From contig NZ_CP046956.1 in NCBI RefSeq assembly GCF_017792025.1, positions 2,232,001-2,296,000 on the forward strand: 64,000 nt of DNA, read 5' to 3'. Below are positions 43,350-54,257 of this stretch, piece by piece. Source of the stretch: Sediminibacillus dalangtanensis. Its GTDB lineage: Bacteria > Bacillota > Bacilli > Bacillales > Amphibacillaceae. Position 1 is the stretch's first letter. Each line of letters opens with the position of its first letter. The notes beneath the pieces were generated by a model, which made no database searches, was not told the origin of the DNA, and saw only the letters and a program-made list of their open reading frames with translations. The position numbers and the translations under genes are program-made.

Positions 43350-43525
43350 GTAGCAGAGGAAATATGGCCTCCTGTGGAAAAACAGGCCGCCGAGACCCTG
43401 CAGCGGGCTTTGCGAGGAGGCTCGGACGTTCGTCCGCGGAAAGCGAGTGTATTTCCTCTGCGACCGAAGTAAAACTACTATTTTTATGGAATGAGCCATT
43501 CGATAAAGAGATGGTGGAGTGAATA
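43350..43525 (+). repeat. Dispersed palindromic repeat, family B, copy 2
   Basis: Aligns with the minus strand of 10261-10420. It is itself palindromic: TAGCAGAGGAAATA at 43350 pairs with TATTTCCTCTGCGA ending about 43463, and inner CTCCTG/CGAGGAG and CGGACGTTCGTCCG hairpins are visible. No ORF with support. Such elements recur in intergenic regions of bacilli; function unknown. Confidence 0.75.
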
Positions 43526-43562
43526 ATCACACCACCACATTTGACAGAGAACCGAAACATTT

Positions 43563-44684
43563 TCACATAAAATGAAACGGTTCGGTATTCACCCTGGAAA
43601 CGATCACTTCGGGTGCATTGGATTTATCGAACTTCTGCTGTAAGAAAGACTGAACAGCTTGTTTCATGAACTTTTCTACATGATGTCCTGGATCAATCAG
43701 TTTCAATCCCATCTGCCAAGCATCCTGCGCTTCATGAAAACTGAGGTCTCCGGTTATATACACGTCTGCTCCTTGTTGAAATGCATGCTTGATATAATCT
43801 TCGCCACTTCCGCCTAAAACCGCGACCCGTTTTACCTCCTCGTCCAGATTTCCCACGATTCTTAAGCTAGGAACCTGATAGCTTTCTTTTACGAGTTCAC
43901 CTAATTCACGCAGCGTCATGCTTTTCTGTAAGTCTCCAATACGCCCGACCCCGATTTCTTCTCCTTTATTTTTCATCGGATAAAGATCATATGCAGGTTC
44001 TTCATATGGATGAGCAGTTTTTATTGCATCCAGCACACGGGAAAGTTTACTTTCCGGAATGACCGTCTCCAATCTGTCTTCCTCTACCCGTGCCAATTCT
44101 CCTTTGGTACCGATAAATGGCTGTGTCCCATCCAACGGCTTAAAGGTCCCTTCTCCTTTTACCCGAAAACTGCAATGACTGTAGTCTCCGATATGACCTG
44201 CTCCTTGATTTCCAATTGCTTCTCTGACCTTCTCCGTATAATCAACAGGAACATATATCGCAAGTTTAATAAGCTTGTCTTGCTCTGACGGCACCAGGAC
44301 CGAAGTCCTACGTAAACCTAGTCGCTCGGTCAGAATATCACTAACCCCGCCTCTAGTTATATCTAAATTGGTATGAGCGGCATACACAGTGATCCCGTTT
44401 TCGATTAATTTAGTGATCGTCCGACCTTTAGGTGTCGTCGTATCGATTTGTTTTAAGGATTTAAACAATAAAGGGTGATGGGCAATGATCAAGTCGACGT
44501 CCGCTTCCGCTGCTTCTTCAGCGACTGATTCAAGGACGTCCAATGTAATCATCACTTTTTTGACAGGCTTGTCCAACGTTCCCACTTGTAATCCGACATT
44601 ATCCCACTTATAGGCTAGTCCAGGAGGCACCCACGCTTCAAAAGCATCAATGATTTGCCTTCCTGATACTTGCATTTGAGTCAA
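43563..44684 (-). CDS. yqfO: Nif3-like dinuclear metal centre protein YqfO
   Basis: Nif3/GTP cyclohydrolase I type 2 family protein of 373 residues. N-terminal metal-binding half with DLIIAHHPLLFKSLKQ and YAAHTNLDI; a middle NIF3/PII-like insertion (about 130-230, KLAIYVPVDYTEKVREAI) typical of the long bacillary form; C-terminal GDLSFHEAQDAWQMG and DPGHHVEKF supply further metal ligands. TTG start at 44684 follows AAGGAGG; its TTGA overlaps the trmK stop by four bases. Biochemical role is unsettled. Confidence 0.92.
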   Translation of the reverse strand: MTQMQVSGRQIIDAFEAWVPPGLAYKWDNVGLQVGTLDKPVKKVMITLDVLESVAEEAAEADVDLIIAHHPLLFKSLKQIDTTTPKGRTITKLIENGITVYAAHTNLDITRGGVSDILTERLGLRRTSVLVPSEQDKLIKLAIYVPVDYTEKVREAIGNQGAGHIGDYSHCSFRVKGEGTFKPLDGTQPFIGTKGELARVEEDRLETVIPESKLSRVLDAIKTAHPYEEPAYDLYPMKNKGEEIGVGRIGDLQKSMTLRELGELVKESYQVPSLRIVGNLDEEVKRVAVLGGSGEDYIKHAFQQGADVYITGDLSFHEAQDAWQMGLKLIDPGHHVEKFMKQAVQSFLQQKFDKSNAPEVIVSRVNTEPFHFM

Positions 44685-45373
44685 GTTAAAACCTCCTTAA
44701 TAAGTTTTATTTCATGACGGAAAATTTCCATCTTTTTTACATCCGGGTACTTCGCCTTTTTCATCTGCTTTATCACTCGTTCCCGTTTTTCTAGTTCCAT
44801 TTTCCACTTTCTTTGGAAAGGATCCGACTTCTCTTTCATCAAATAAGGACCCAGCAGCAATTCCGTTTCTGTCATGGAATACGCGATATTTGAAGAAATG
44901 GCGGAAATCACTTCATAGATGTGTCCTGCTTCTTCGATGATCGCTTCCCCATTCAGTCGGTAGCCATTTTCTTGAAGCCAAACCCTGACAGCTCTTGCTT
45001 CTACATTGGGTTGAGCAATAATTTGTCCGACACCTGCCAGCTTCTCTTTTCCCTTCTCCAGAATCGTGGAAATCAAACTGCCCCCCATGCCTGCAATGAC
45101 CACTTGGTTGACTTCATTGGCAGATATAACCGCAAGGCCATCACCTTTACGCACTTCTATCCTGTCTGTCAGCCCTTCTTCAGCGACTGTGCTTTTAGCA
45201 CTCTGGTAGGGACCTTCGTTTATTTCGCCCGCTATCGCTTTTGCCTGTTCGTCCATATGACAAACATATACGGGTAAGTATGCATGGTCAGAACCAATAT
45301 CAGCGAATAACGCTCCTCTTGGTAAAAAGGATGCAATACATTGTATACGATCAGACACCAGTCTCTCATTCAT
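44681..45373 (-). CDS. trmK: tRNA (adenine22-N1)-methyltransferase TrmK
   Basis: SAM-dependent methyltransferase making m1A22 in tRNA, about 230 residues. SAM-binding FADIGSDHAYLPVYV, GDGLAVI and VVIAGMGGSLI motifs are clear. I start it at the ATG complementary to 45371-45373 (MNERLVSDRIQCIASF) because AAAGGAG lies 9 nt upstream; the longer ORF to 45454 adds a low-complexity basic stretch. It is coupled to yqfO by a 4-nt overlap, as in B. subtilis (yqfN-yqfO). Confidence 0.93.
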   Translation of the reverse strand: MNERLVSDRIQCIASFLPRGALFADIGSDHAYLPVYVCHMDEQAKAIAGEINEGPYQSAKSTVAEEGLTDRIEVRKGDGLAVISANEVNQVVIAGMGGSLISTILEKGKEKLAGVGQIIAQPNVEARAVRVWLQENGYRLNGEAIIEEAGHIYEVISAISSNIAYSMTETELLLGPYLMKEKSDPFQRKWKMELEKRERVIKQMKKAKYPDVKKMEIFRHEIKLIKEVLT

Positions 45374-45508
45374 TCCCATTAACTCCTTTTTCTTTTTCAC
45401 CGGATTCTTTTCTAAGAATTTAATTACAAGGCTTTTTCTCTGATGAAAAGGCAAAGCGCATCCTCTCCGGAAAGCTTAATCCAAGCCTTAGTTCTTAGCT
45501 TGTATCTA

Positions 45509-45546
45509 AAAAAGAAAGCTTTCTGGCGAAAGAAAGCTTTCTTTTG
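45509..45546 (-). terminator. Terminator of cccA
   Basis: Minus-strand hairpin AAAAGAAAGCTTTC / GAAAGCTTTCTTTTTT with T run, just after the cccA stop at 45551. Confidence 0.85.
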
Positions 45547-45550
45547 AGTA

Positions 45551-45940
45551 TTACTGATGTTCAGATAACCATTGCGCAAGCATATCGGCTTCGCTGTCAC
45601 TTACAAGGCCGCCTGGCATTCCTCCGTCCGTACCGTTCATGATAATTTCATGTATTTCATCCTTGGAATATCTGCCTCCAACTTCTTGCAGATTAGGACC
45701 GGCACCTCCAGACAAGTCGCCTCCGTGACAGGTAGCACAATTATTCTGGAAAATTGCTTCCGGATCATCGGACGCTGCTTCTTCACCGCCGCCTTCTCCA
45801 GATTCCTCCTGCTGACTCCCCTCTTCACCGGCTTGTTGAATGTCCTCATATTGATTCAGACCGACTACAGATAAAACAATCATTGTAAGTATTCCCAACA
45901 CTGCGATAATTGCAAAAGGGATAACTGGGTTTCTTTTCAT
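45551..45940 (-). CDS. cccA: Membrane-anchored cytochrome c550
   Basis: Small c-type cytochrome of the respiratory chain, 129 residues. N-terminal membrane anchor ([20 protein letters not shown]), an acidic Gly/Glu linker (about 35-58), and a cytochrome domain with the heme motif CATCHG and an axial Met in TDGGMPGG. Faces the outside. Position next to sigA is the same as B. subtilis cccA. Confidence 0.94.
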   Translation of the reverse strand: MKRNPVIPFAIIAVLGILTMIVLSVVGLNQYEDIQQAGEEGSQQEESGEGGGEEAASDDPEAIFQNNCATCHGGDLSGGAGPNLQEVGGRYSKDEIHEIIMNGTDGGMPGGLVSDSEADMLAQWLSEHQ

Positions 45941-46044
45941 GTCTTTGTCCTCCTTATGTAATCCCCAAACTTGTCTTTACAGACCAAACTACATATATTT
46001 TACTTGAAAATGTGACAAGAGAAAAGGGAAATGACAAGAATTTT

Positions 46045-46572
46045 TTATATAATCACATAGTATATTACCATAATCGTACCAATCATTCCTGCCCCAAACA
46101 AGTATTTATCTTTCTGTTTATAGCCGGCAATCAACCATCCTGCCAATTGAATCGAAATCGCTATTGGTGTAATCCAAGGAGTTTTTGTCACCATTTGGAC
46201 TATATCAATAGTGATGATCAGCAGAATCCCCAGTATAACAAGCTTGGCTACAGGTATTTTTACAGCCTTTATATTCGAAAACACTCGGTAACATGCATAG
46301 GAAATCAAAAGAAAAATAAATGCCAGGAACATTTGCAATCTGTCTGGGAATTCAGTAAAATTGATTACAAGATATGTTAGCGGTAACATCACAATATCAG
46401 AAAAGAGCAGAAACACCAGCTTCAGGTTCATGGAAGGTTTTACAGGCTCGTCTATCCCCTCTCCCTGGGAATAGAGAGCCAGTAAAAAGTCACAATATTC
46501 ACCCGGTAAAAGCCTGCTCTGCTTCCATTGCTGAATTTCCCTAATAATGATTTCTTTTTTCTCAGTAGCCAT
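46045..46572 (-). CDS. Unrecognised multi-pass membrane protein beside sigA
   Basis: Protein of 175 residues starting MATEKKEIIIREIQQWKQSRLLPGEYCDFLLALYSQGE. The first 55 residues are soluble and helical, resembling the short N-terminal domain of DUF1700/DUF2157-like membrane proteins; then about five hydrophobic segments (LVFLLFSDIVMLPLTYLVI, QMFLAFIFLLISYACY, VAKLVILGILLIITIDIV, ISIQLAGWLIAG, FGAGMIGTIMVIYYVII). The ATG at 46572 follows GGGGGAGTAGG. I do not recognise the family. It is monocistronic between cccA and sigA. Confidence 0.75.
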   Translation of the reverse strand: MATEKKEIIIREIQQWKQSRLLPGEYCDFLLALYSQGEGIDEPVKPSMNLKLVFLLFSDIVMLPLTYLVINFTEFPDRLQMFLAFIFLLISYACYRVFSNIKAVKIPVAKLVILGILLIITIDIVQMVTKTPWITPIAISIQLAGWLIAGYKQKDKYLFGAGMIGTIMVIYYVII

Positions 46573-46695
46573 CCTACTCCCCCATCCGATTTCCTGTAAT
46601 ACCAATCGGCAAACGGTTCCTGTTATAGAGGAATATCCATGGCGGGTATGAACTGCCTAACCGATTTAGCATTTTTAATCCCTTTGAAGCAAAAT

Positions 46696-46727
46696 CAAAG
46701 TCATTGTACGGACGCACAATGACTTAG
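46696..46727 (-). terminator. Terminator of the dnaG-sigA operon
   Basis: Minus-strand hairpin AAGTCATTGT / ACAATGACTT followed by TGATTTTG, about 35 nt after the sigA stop. Confidence 0.75.
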
Positions 46728-46761
46728 CTGAGCTCCAAACAGTCCGCATGAACAGATTTTT

Positions 46762-47883
46762 TTACTCAAGGAAATCTTTTAACCGCTTGCTCCGGCTTGG
46801 ATGGCGTAACTTGCGTAGAGCTTTCGCTTCAATTTGTCTAATACGTTCTCTGGTCACACCAAATACTTTTCCTACTTCTTCGAGCGTTCTAGTTCGACCA
46901 TCATCTAAACCGAAACGAAGCCGCAATACGTTTTCTTCGCGATCTGTCAACGTGTCCAGTACATCTTCCAACTGTTCCTTCAACAGTTCATATGCTGCAT
47001 GATCGGAAGGTGAAGTAGCTTCCTGGTCCTCAATGAAGTCGCCTAAATGGGAGTCGTCCTCTTCACCAATCGGTGTTTCGAGGGACACTGGTTCCTGTGC
47101 TATTTTCAAAATCTCCCGGACTTTATCAGGGGTTAACTCCATTTCTTTCGCAATTTCTTCCGGTATAGGCTCTCTGCCCAGATCTTGCAAAAGCTGACGC
47201 TGTACGCGAATCAACTTATTGATGGTTTCCACCATATGGACTGGTATCCGTATCGTCCTCGCCTGGTCCGCTATTGCTCGTGTTATCGCCTGACGGATCC
47301 ACCACGTGGCATAGGTGCTGAATTTATACCCTTTTCGATAGTCAAATTTTTCAACTGCTTTAATCAAGCCCATATTGCCTTCCTGGATCAAATCAAGGAA
47401 CAGCATTCCGCGGCCGACATAACGCTTTGCAATACTTACGACAAGTCGGAGGTTTGCTTCAGCCAGTCTTCTTTTGGCCTCTTCCTCGCCTTCTTCAATC
47501 CGCTTTGCCAAGTTAATTTCTTCTGTGGCAGAAAGCAAATCAACTCTTCCGATCTCTTTCAAATACATCCTGACCGGATCATTGATTTTTATCCCCAAAG
47601 GCACGCTCAAATCATTTAAGTCGAATTCCTCTTCTTTTGAAAGCTGCTGCATGCTCGGATCCTCTTCGGAATCACCGATTACTTCTACACCTTGCTCATT
47701 CAGGTACTCATAAAACTCGTCCATCTGCTCTGATTCCAACTCAAAGTTGGACAAACGCTCTGCAACTTCTTCATATGCTAGCACCCCGCGCTTTTTTCCC
47801 AGTTCAAGTAACTGGTCCTTCGCTTGCTCCAGGGTTAGCTCATTTTCATTTTCTTTAGAACGTGATGGCTTGTTATCTGCCAT
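46762..47883 (-). CDS. sigA: Primary sigma factor SigA (RpoD)
   Basis: Housekeeping sigma-70 factor, 373 residues. Region 1.2-2 with [16 protein letters not shown] and [16 protein letters not shown], regions 2.3-2.4 with [16 protein letters not shown], region 3 [13 protein letters not shown], and the region 4.2 [23 protein letters not shown]. Very high similarity to B. subtilis SigA throughout. AAGGAGGGGGACTC precedes the ATG. It follows dnaG after 31 nt. Confidence 0.98.
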   Translation of the reverse strand: MADNKPSRSKENENELTLEQAKDQLLELGKKRGVLAYEEVAERLSNFELESEQMDEFYEYLNEQGVEVIGDSEEDPSMQQLSKEEEFDLNDLSVPLGIKINDPVRMYLKEIGRVDLLSATEEINLAKRIEEGEEEAKRRLAEANLRLVVSIAKRYVGRGMLFLDLIQEGNMGLIKAVEKFDYRKGYKFSTYATWWIRQAITRAIADQARTIRIPVHMVETINKLIRVQRQLLQDLGREPIPEEIAKEMELTPDKVREILKIAQEPVSLETPIGEEDDSHLGDFIEDQEATSPSDHAAYELLKEQLEDVLDTLTDREENVLRLRFGLDDGRTRTLEEVGKVFGVTRERIRQIEAKALRKLRHPSRSKRLKDFLE

Positions 47884-47914
47884 GAGTCCCCCTCCTTCCA
47901 GACTTACTTCTATA

Positions 47915-49738
47915 TCAATGAATTGAATTTTTCAATTGCTTTCTAATCTCAAGAATCTGCATAGCTATCTGGGCGGCCTTTACATGATCATTTTGTTTTT
48001 CTGCCTGTTTTTGCTCCGCTTTTAGAGATTTAATAGCTGCTTCATCACTGTGTTCCACTCGGATGAGACGAATATAGTCATTAATCTCCCTATCGCTGAT
48101 ATCCTGGTGGATAGGCATCATTGCAATTTGGACAACTAAACTTTGGATGGACGGGTCTGGAAGTCTTTCCACAAACAGACTGACATCCGGCCCGTTTCCT
48201 TCTTCATAATAAGCATATAAATAGGTAACAATGACTTGATGCTGCTCTACGTTAAACGATCCGCCTAGTTCGTCTTTCACTTTTTCAGCAATCGATCTAT
48301 CGTTTAGCATATAAGCAATCAACTGCTTCTCTGCATTATGGTAAGCGGGAAGTAATTTCTTTTGACTGTACGGTGCTTTCGCCATACTAGTATTGCTCTT
48401 ATGCACCATCTTATCCTGCCTGGGACCTATCTTTTGCCTTCTAGCCATTATCTCCTGAGACAAAGTATCCATAGATAATTCAAATTCATTCGCTAATTCT
48501 TTCAAATAATGCTCCCGTTCCACAGGCCGGTCGATCAATGCGACTTCATCAAGTACACTTTCAACATATTGTATGCGATCTCCTTCCAGATTTAGATTAT
48601 AATCTTTTTTCAAATATCTCATCAGGAAGGACATGTACGTATCGCTTACATCGACTACCTCTTTCCGAAAGCGCTCCGCTCCATTTTGCTGAACGAATTC
48701 GTCGGGGTCCATTCCGTTTGGCATACTGGCAACCTTTACTGTACAGCCAGCCTTTTTCAGGACCTTTGCAGCTTTGTAAGATGCCTGCACTCCCGCGTCA
48801 TCCGCATCATAACAAATAACCACTGTATCCACATAGCGGCGCAGCAGTTTGGCCTGTGCTTCTGTAATGGCAGTTCCCAAGGTAGCTACGCCATTGGTGA
48901 CTCCAGCTGCATAAGCCGATATCACATCTGCATAACCTTCAAACAATACGGCTTCTTCTCGTTTACGGATGTGACTTCTGGCTAAATCGAAATTATATAA
49001 AAGCCTTCCTTTATGAAACAGCTCCGATTCCGGGCTGTTCAAATATTTGGGTTCCTGATTGTTAATCGATCTTCCTCCAAATCCAACCGTTTTCCCAAGA
49101 TGGTTGCGTATAGGAAAAACAACCCTTCCTCTAAACCTGTCGGAGACTTCCTGTTGGTCATTCATCGAGAGGAGTCCCGCTTTTACCATGGTCTGGGGGT
49201 GAAACCCTTTCTTCTCCAGGAACTGAACAATAAACTCCTTGGAGTTTGGAGAAAAACCTAACTGAAAAGTATCAATCACCTCATCAGTGAATCCTCTATC
49301 GATTAAATACTGATAGCCAGTCTTACCTTCTTTCGTGTGACGTAGCAAATGATGATAAAGTTTCATAAGCCATTCATAAGCGCTGAGCACATCCTGGCTT
49401 TCTTGGCTTACCTGCTGGTTTTGATTTGCAGGCTGGTAGCTTTCTGGCAGAGTATGACCGCTTTTCTCAGCCAAATGCTTTAATGCTTCAAAAAAACTGA
49501 AGCCTTCCATCTCCATTACAAACGTAACAACATTCCCGCCTTTATGGCAGCCGAAGCAATGAAATATCTGCTTGTCCTGTGTCACGGAAAAAGAAGGTGT
49601 CTTTTCTCCGTGAAATGGGCACAAACCAAAATAATTTCTGCCCTGCTTTTTCAATTGGACATATTCTCCCACGACATCCACGATATCATTGGATTTCCTG
49701 ATTTCTTCTATCGTTTCTTCAGGGATTTGACCATTCAT
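47915..49738 (-). CDS. dnaG: DNA primase DnaG
   Basis: Makes RNA primers at the replication fork, 607 residues. CHC2 zinc-binding domain ([13 protein letters not shown] and [11 protein letters not shown]), RNA-polymerase domain with TOPRIM motifs ([21 protein letters not shown]), and a C-terminal DnaB-interaction domain. I start at the ATG complementary to 49736-49738 ([16 protein letters not shown]), preceded by GGTGATTCTA; a longer start at 49750 has no ribosome site. Head of the dnaG-sigA operon; yqxD, which precedes dnaG in B. subtilis, is not present here. Confidence 0.97.
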   Translation of the reverse strand: MNGQIPEETIEEIRKSNDIVDVVGEYVQLKKQGRNYFGLCPFHGEKTPSFSVTQDKQIFHCFGCHKGGNVVTFVMEMEGFSFFEALKHLAEKSGHTLPESYQPANQNQQVSQESQDVLSAYEWLMKLYHHLLRHTKEGKTGYQYLIDRGFTDEVIDTFQLGFSPNSKEFIVQFLEKKGFHPQTMVKAGLLSMNDQQEVSDRFRGRVVFPIRNHLGKTVGFGGRSINNQEPKYLNSPESELFHKGRLLYNFDLARSHIRKREEAVLFEGYADVISAYAAGVTNGVATLGTAITEAQAKLLRRYVDTVVICYDADDAGVQASYKAAKVLKKAGCTVKVASMPNGMDPDEFVQQNGAERFRKEVVDVSDTYMSFLMRYLKKDYNLNLEGDRIQYVESVLDEVALIDRPVEREHYLKELANEFELSMDTLSQEIMARRQKIGPRQDKMVHKSNTSMAKAPYSQKKLLPAYHNAEKQLIAYMLNDRSIAEKVKDELGGSFNVEQHQVIVTYLYAYYEEGNGPDVSLFVERLPDPSIQSLVVQIAMMPIHQDISDREINDYIRLIRVEHSDEAAIKSLKAEQKQAEKQNDHVKAAQIAMQILEIRKQLKNSIH

Positions 49739-50269
49739 TAGAATCACCATGCTCTACGTTTATTCTATAAAGACTAAGAAAACCCTGCAAAATTCGACAA
49801 TCTTTTTTAAAAAAATAACTGATTCATTTACTATCAATTAAACAAAACGCTCTCACTCACAGGACATGCGCCTTGTCCTGATCTTACATAATAATGTAAC
49901 CTTTGCAGAGAAGGGTCAAACCAGTAGTTGCTCTATCCTGGATAGTTGCATAAGAAAAATAAAATAGAAAAGATAAATGTAATGTATCTTCTAATTCGAC
50001 ATAAAAAAGAAAACAGCTAGTTTTTTATTCTACATGAATTCGAATAATCCTTCCTTTTTCCTATGTTTTTATTTTTCAGAATTTAATATCCTCTTAATTT
50101 AAACTTGTCCAATAGAGAAAGACATTATAGAAACATTTTTTCACAAAAAATAATTATAATACAAAAAAAAAGAAAATGCTAATATTTTTTCTTATAATCA
50201 TGCTTTAAAAGAAGGCATTTATCCGAAAAATATAGTCTGCAGCATAGCGTAAATTCACTATATGTGAAT

Positions 50270-50470
50270 CTACACTACCCGGGTAAATAGTCCGGCGCTG
50301 TGAAAAACACTCGCTTTCCGTGGGGAAAGCTTCAGCCAGGGTGCTACATGGAGCAGCTTCTTCGCTCCCTTGGGTCGAGGAAACCCGCTGCGGAGCTTAA
50401 CAGGGAGACGCAGACGGTGGTCTTCATATTGTTCCTTTTCCCACTGGATTCAGCAGAGCCGCCATGCGAA
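50270..50470 (+). repeat. Possible family-B repeat relative in an 887-bp gene-free stretch
   Basis: The block ACACTCGCTTTCCG at 50307-50320 is identical to the minus strand of 43437-43450 in family-B copy 2, and a small hairpin GCTTTCCGTGGGGAAAGC lies at 50313-50330; the flanking AGGAAACCCGCTGCGGAGCT fits the same GC-rich type. The remainder aligns poorly. The surrounding 49739-50625 is otherwise very AT-rich, without a supported ORF. Confidence 0.5.
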
Positions 50471-50625
50471 ATTTAATTCGCAATTTATCTCAACTGCAAA
50501 AAACATCAAAAAGCAGGAGATATAAGCGAAAGTCTTTTTTATTCTAGCTGTTCGCTGATGAGAGGCATACGGCAACACCGCGGTTTTTAACAACGGGCAA
50601 GAGCTTCTCACACACAGCTTAACAA

Positions 50626-51450
50626 TCATGGTTTTCCATTCAATAGTAATTGCTTTCTTATATTCAGAATAACATTGGCGGTTTCTTCTACCGCTTTATT
50701 CGAGACGTTTATCACGTGACAACCGATTCTTTCCACCACTTTTTCAAAATGATCAAGCTCTTGCAAAATTCGTTCACGATTAGCATAACTGGCCTGATCT
50801 CCCAGACCAAGAGCCTTTAAGCGCTCCTTCCGGATATCGTTTAATTTTTCTGGACTGATTTTCAAACCAATGCAACGATTGGGATCTACTTGAAACAATT
50901 CTTCCGGAGGATCCACTTCTGGTACTATCGGTACATTGGCAACCTTAAGCCGTTTGTGTGCAAGGTATTGCGAAAGGGGTGTTTTTGAAGTCCGGGAAAC
51001 ACCAATCAATACAATATCTGCTTTCGCTATTCCCCTCGGATCTCTTCCATCGTCATACCGTACAGCAAATTCTATCGCTTCTACCCGTTTAAAATAATCT
51101 TCATCCAATTTATGAACCAATCCAGGCTCGAGCCGCGGTTTTTTTTGATAGACTTTTTCCATGGCATCTATAAGCGGCCCCATGATATCAATGCATTCAA
51201 TCTTTCTTGCAGCCGATTCCTCCAGAAGATGTCTGCGGAAAGTCGGATTTACCAAGGTAAACCCGATTATTGCCCCTTTTTCCTCCGCCTGTTTGATGGT
51301 TTCATCAAGTATCTCCAGGTTTTCAACGTAAGGCACACGATGAAGATGATATTCTCCACTGTTATCAAACTGACTGAGAGCTGCTTTGACCACTAATTCC
51401 GCTGTCTCTCCGACCGAGTCTGAAACAATATACACAAATGGTTTCGCCAT
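50626..51450 (-). CDS. yqfL: Bifunctional kinase/pyrophosphorylase YqfL (DUF299, PPSR family)
   Basis: DUF299 protein of 274 residues, homologous to the regulators that phosphorylate and dephosphorylate pyruvate phosphate dikinase or PEP synthase using ADP/Pi. Opens [21 protein letters not shown]-loop-like [15 protein letters not shown] near residue 155; [11 protein letters not shown] later. In B. subtilis YqfL affects CcpN-dependent gluconeogenic genes, and here too it is 3 nt downstream of ccpN. Confidence 0.95.
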   Translation of the reverse strand: MAKPFVYIVSDSVGETAELVVKAALSQFDNSGEYHLHRVPYVENLEILDETIKQAEEKGAIIGFTLVNPTFRRHLLEESAARKIECIDIMGPLIDAMEKVYQKKPRLEPGLVHKLDEDYFKRVEAIEFAVRYDDGRDPRGIAKADIVLIGVSRTSKTPLSQYLAHKRLKVANVPIVPEVDPPEELFQVDPNRCIGLKISPEKLNDIRKERLKALGLGDQASYANRERILQELDHFEKVVERIGCHVINVSNKAVEETANVILNIRKQLLLNGKP

Positions 51451-51453
51451 CGT

Positions 51454-52092
51454 CTAACCTCCCTGCAAGTTATCATTACTGGTAAATTCCACTAATGCTT
51501 TTGTCATATTCGTTTTGGTAATACGGCCGATAACCTGTAAACCTTTTTCTGTATCTTCTACCACTGGAAGACCATCGATTTGTTTATTGATCAGTTGTTT
51601 TGCTGCTCCGATGAGAAAATCATCTTTTCTGCAAATCGTCACATTCGGCATTCTTGTCATGATGATATTAACTGGAAGGCTGGCTAAGTCCTGATTCCCA
51701 AGACTTGCCCGCAACAAGTCCTTACGGGAAACAACGCCCGTCAAAAGTGATTGATCGTCCACAACGAACAACGTGCCGACATCCTCCAGAAACATTTTGC
51801 TGATGGCATCATACACCGAGTCATTTTCTTTAATCACGATGGGTATGGATTGAAAATCCCGGACTTTCACTTCTTTCAGTTTTTCAGAAAGCAATTCAAA
51901 GCCGGTTTTCCCAGTGAAAAAATACCCCACTCTCGGACGGGCATCCAAAAAGCCGGACATGGTGAGGACGGATAAATCTGGTCGGAGTGTTGCTCTTGTC
52001 AATTGGAGTTTTTCCGCTATATTCTCCCCAGTAATCGGACCATGTTTTTTTACAATCTCAATAATCTGCTGCTGACGATTGGAAAGTTCCAT
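51454..52092 (-). CDS. ccpN: Transcriptional repressor CcpN
   Basis: Repressor of gluconeogenic genes, 212 residues. Winged HTH (MELSNRQQQIIEIVKKHGPITGENIAEKLQLTRATLRPDLSVL) followed by two CBS domains (VYDAISKMFLEDVGTLFVVDD, LIGAAKQLINKQIDGLPVVED) that bind nucleotides. GAAAGGATGG-type ribosome site precedes the ATG. Same order as B. subtilis yqzB-yqfL, downstream of glyQS. Confidence 0.94.
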   Translation of the reverse strand: MELSNRQQQIIEIVKKHGPITGENIAEKLQLTRATLRPDLSVLTMSGFLDARPRVGYFFTGKTGFELLSEKLKEVKVRDFQSIPIVIKENDSVYDAISKMFLEDVGTLFVVDDQSLLTGVVSRKDLLRASLGNQDLASLPVNIIMTRMPNVTICRKDDFLIGAAKQLINKQIDGLPVVEDTEKGLQVIGRITKTNMTKALVEFTSNDNLQGG

Positions 52093-52169
52093 CCTTTCAC
52101 CACCTTCTCGGCATGATTCACATATTTTCTCTCATTATAGACAGGTACCGTATATATAAACCGGATATA

Positions 52170-54257
52170 TCAGAATTGCTGTTTCCACTGCACTTTTGAC
52201 AGGTCGGCGTATTGATAAACCATCGTAGCTATTTTATTCAATAATGCAAGCCGGTTATTTTTCAGCTTCTCCTCTTTCGCCATTACCATGGTATGATCGA
52301 AAAAAGCATGGATTGGTTCAGCCAATTCAGCCAAAGTCTCTATAGCTTGCTTTGCCTTTTGTTGCTCTAAAGTCTGCTGATAGCCAGGCAACAATCGCTC
52401 CACTGCTGCATTCAATTCGGTTTCTGTATCATTTTCGAACAATTCTTTTTTGACTTCTCTTGTCTCCGTCTTACCTGCCAAATTCAGAACACGACCCAAT
52501 CCTTCTTGTGCAGATTTAAAGGATTCATCCTGTCTTTTATCTGCCAAAACAAGAGCTTTATCGAACGTGAATTGAAAAATACCTATGCCGGCATGCAGAA
52601 CTGCTTCGATGACATCCTGGTCGATTCCTGCTTCCTTCATGATATAACCAGCCCGGTGAGTAAAGAATTCAGACACATCTTCCAATGTCTCTTGTTTACT
52701 CCGGGTTGGGATTCCCTTCGCTTCAAACTGCTGATAAGTTTTCTCAAGCAACTGCTCCAGTTTCACTTGCCAGTTTTGATTTTTTAAGATTTGCAGCACG
52801 CCGATAGCTTGTCGTCTCAGTCCATATGGATCCTGAGAACCACTAGGAATTATACCGACGGAAATACAGCCGATAATGGTATCCAGTTTATCAGCAACAC
52901 TTACAAGAGCCCCTTCTGTCGAAGCAGGGAGAGTATCTCCTGCATGCCGTGGCATATAGTGCTCGTTAATCGCCTTAGCTGTTTGTTCGTTTTCACCGAA
53001 CAAAAGGGCGTATTTTTCTCCCATTATACCTTGGAGTTCTGTAAACTCGTTGACCATGTTGGTAACCAAATCAAACTTCGAAATTTCAGCCGCTCGAACT
53101 GCCCGCTTTCGTACTAGAGCATCTAAATCGATCAAATCACTTATTTGTCCGGTTAATTGAGTAACACGGCTCACTTTGTCCGCAATGGTTCCCAGCTTTT
53201 CTTGAAAAACCATCTTTTCCAATTTCTTCACATTGCTGGCAATGGATTGCTTCTTGTCTTCTTCAAAAAAGAATCTTGCATCGGAAAGTCTAGCTCTTAA
53301 CACTTTTTCATTTCCACGGGCAACTGTTTCTATAAAATCGCTATTTCCGTTTCTTACAGCGACAAAGTTGGGTAGCAAGCTACCTTCGCTATCCCGCACT
53401 GGAAAATAACGTTGGTGTTCTTTCATGGAGGTAATTAGCGCCTCTTCTGGGATCTCAAGAAATTCTTCATCAAAAGAACCAGAAAAAACAGTAGGATATT
53501 CAACTAAATGTTTTACTTCATCCAATAAATCGGCATCAACTGGTACCTTCCAGTTTTTCTTTTCCTGTAATTGTTCAATTTCCTTTCGGATTTTCTCCTC
53601 CCTCTCGGAAGGCTTCACTATTACATACTGATCTTTAAGCTTATTACGATACTTTTCAGCAGATGATAATTCAATCGATTCCCCGAGAAAACGATGTCCG
53701 TATGTTATGTTAGATGCTGTCACACCTGCAATTTCCAAGGGAACGATCTCGCTCCCGAACAAGGCAGTGATCCAACGGATTGGTCTTACATAACGAAGGT
53801 TCAAATCACTCCACCGCATACTTTTAGGAAAGTTCATCTTTAACACGACATCTTTGAATCCCTGTAACAAATCAAGGGTCTTTCTTCCTTCGATAAATTT
53901 ACGGACAAAAATATATTCGGTACCATTTACTTCTTTTGTATAGATGTCTTTTACAGTTTTTCCCTGCCCGCGTGAGAATCCAACCGCTGCCTTTGTCCAC
54001 TCGCCATTTTCATCTAGTGCAATGCTTTTCGCAGGACCTTTTGCTTCTTCCTCGATATCTGGTTGTTTTTCAGCAGCATCCTTGATAACGACAGCCAGCC
54101 GCCGCGGTGTTACATATACTTCGATGCCTTGATAAGGTACCCGCAATTCATCCAGCCAGGCGGTTGTTTTTTCATGCAATTGTTTCTGTGCATCATCGAG
54201 AAAACGTGCCGGCATTTCTTCCAGCCCTATTTCGAATAATATATTAGTTGTTGTCAT
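52170..54257 (-). CDS. glyS: Glycine-tRNA ligase beta subunit
   Basis: Beta subunit of the heterotetrameric bacterial glycyl-tRNA synthetase, 695 residues. N-terminal [17 protein letters not shown], central HD-like domain ([21 protein letters not shown] and the [13 protein letters not shown] region), and a C-terminal anticodon-binding domain ending with [21 protein letters not shown]. It overlaps glyQ by 14 nt, so the subunits are translationally coupled, under one T-box. Confidence 0.96.
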   Translation of the reverse strand: MTTTNILFEIGLEEMPARFLDDAQKQLHEKTTAWLDELRVPYQGIEVYVTPRRLAVVIKDAAEKQPDIEEEAKGPAKSIALDENGEWTKAAVGFSRGQGKTVKDIYTKEVNGTEYIFVRKFIEGRKTLDLLQGFKDVVLKMNFPKSMRWSDLNLRYVRPIRWITALFGSEIVPLEIAGVTASNITYGHRFLGESIELSSAEKYRNKLKDQYVIVKPSEREEKIRKEIEQLQEKKNWKVPVDADLLDEVKHLVEYPTVFSGSFDEEFLEIPEEALITSMKEHQRYFPVRDSEGSLLPNFVAVRNGNSDFIETVARGNEKVLRARLSDARFFFEEDKKQSIASNVKKLEKMVFQEKLGTIADKVSRVTQLTGQISDLIDLDALVRKRAVRAAEISKFDLVTNMVNEFTELQGIMGEKYALLFGENEQTAKAINEHYMPRHAGDTLPASTEGALVSVADKLDTIIGCISVGIIPSGSQDPYGLRRQAIGVLQILKNQNWQVKLEQLLEKTYQQFEAKGIPTRSKQETLEDVSEFFTHRAGYIMKEAGIDQDVIEAVLHAGIGIFQFTFDKALVLADKRQDESFKSAQEGLGRVLNLAGKTETREVKKELFENDTETELNAAVERLLPGYQQTLEQQKAKQAIETLAELAEPIHAFFDHTMVMAKEEKLKNNRLALLNKIATMVYQYADLSKVQWKQQF

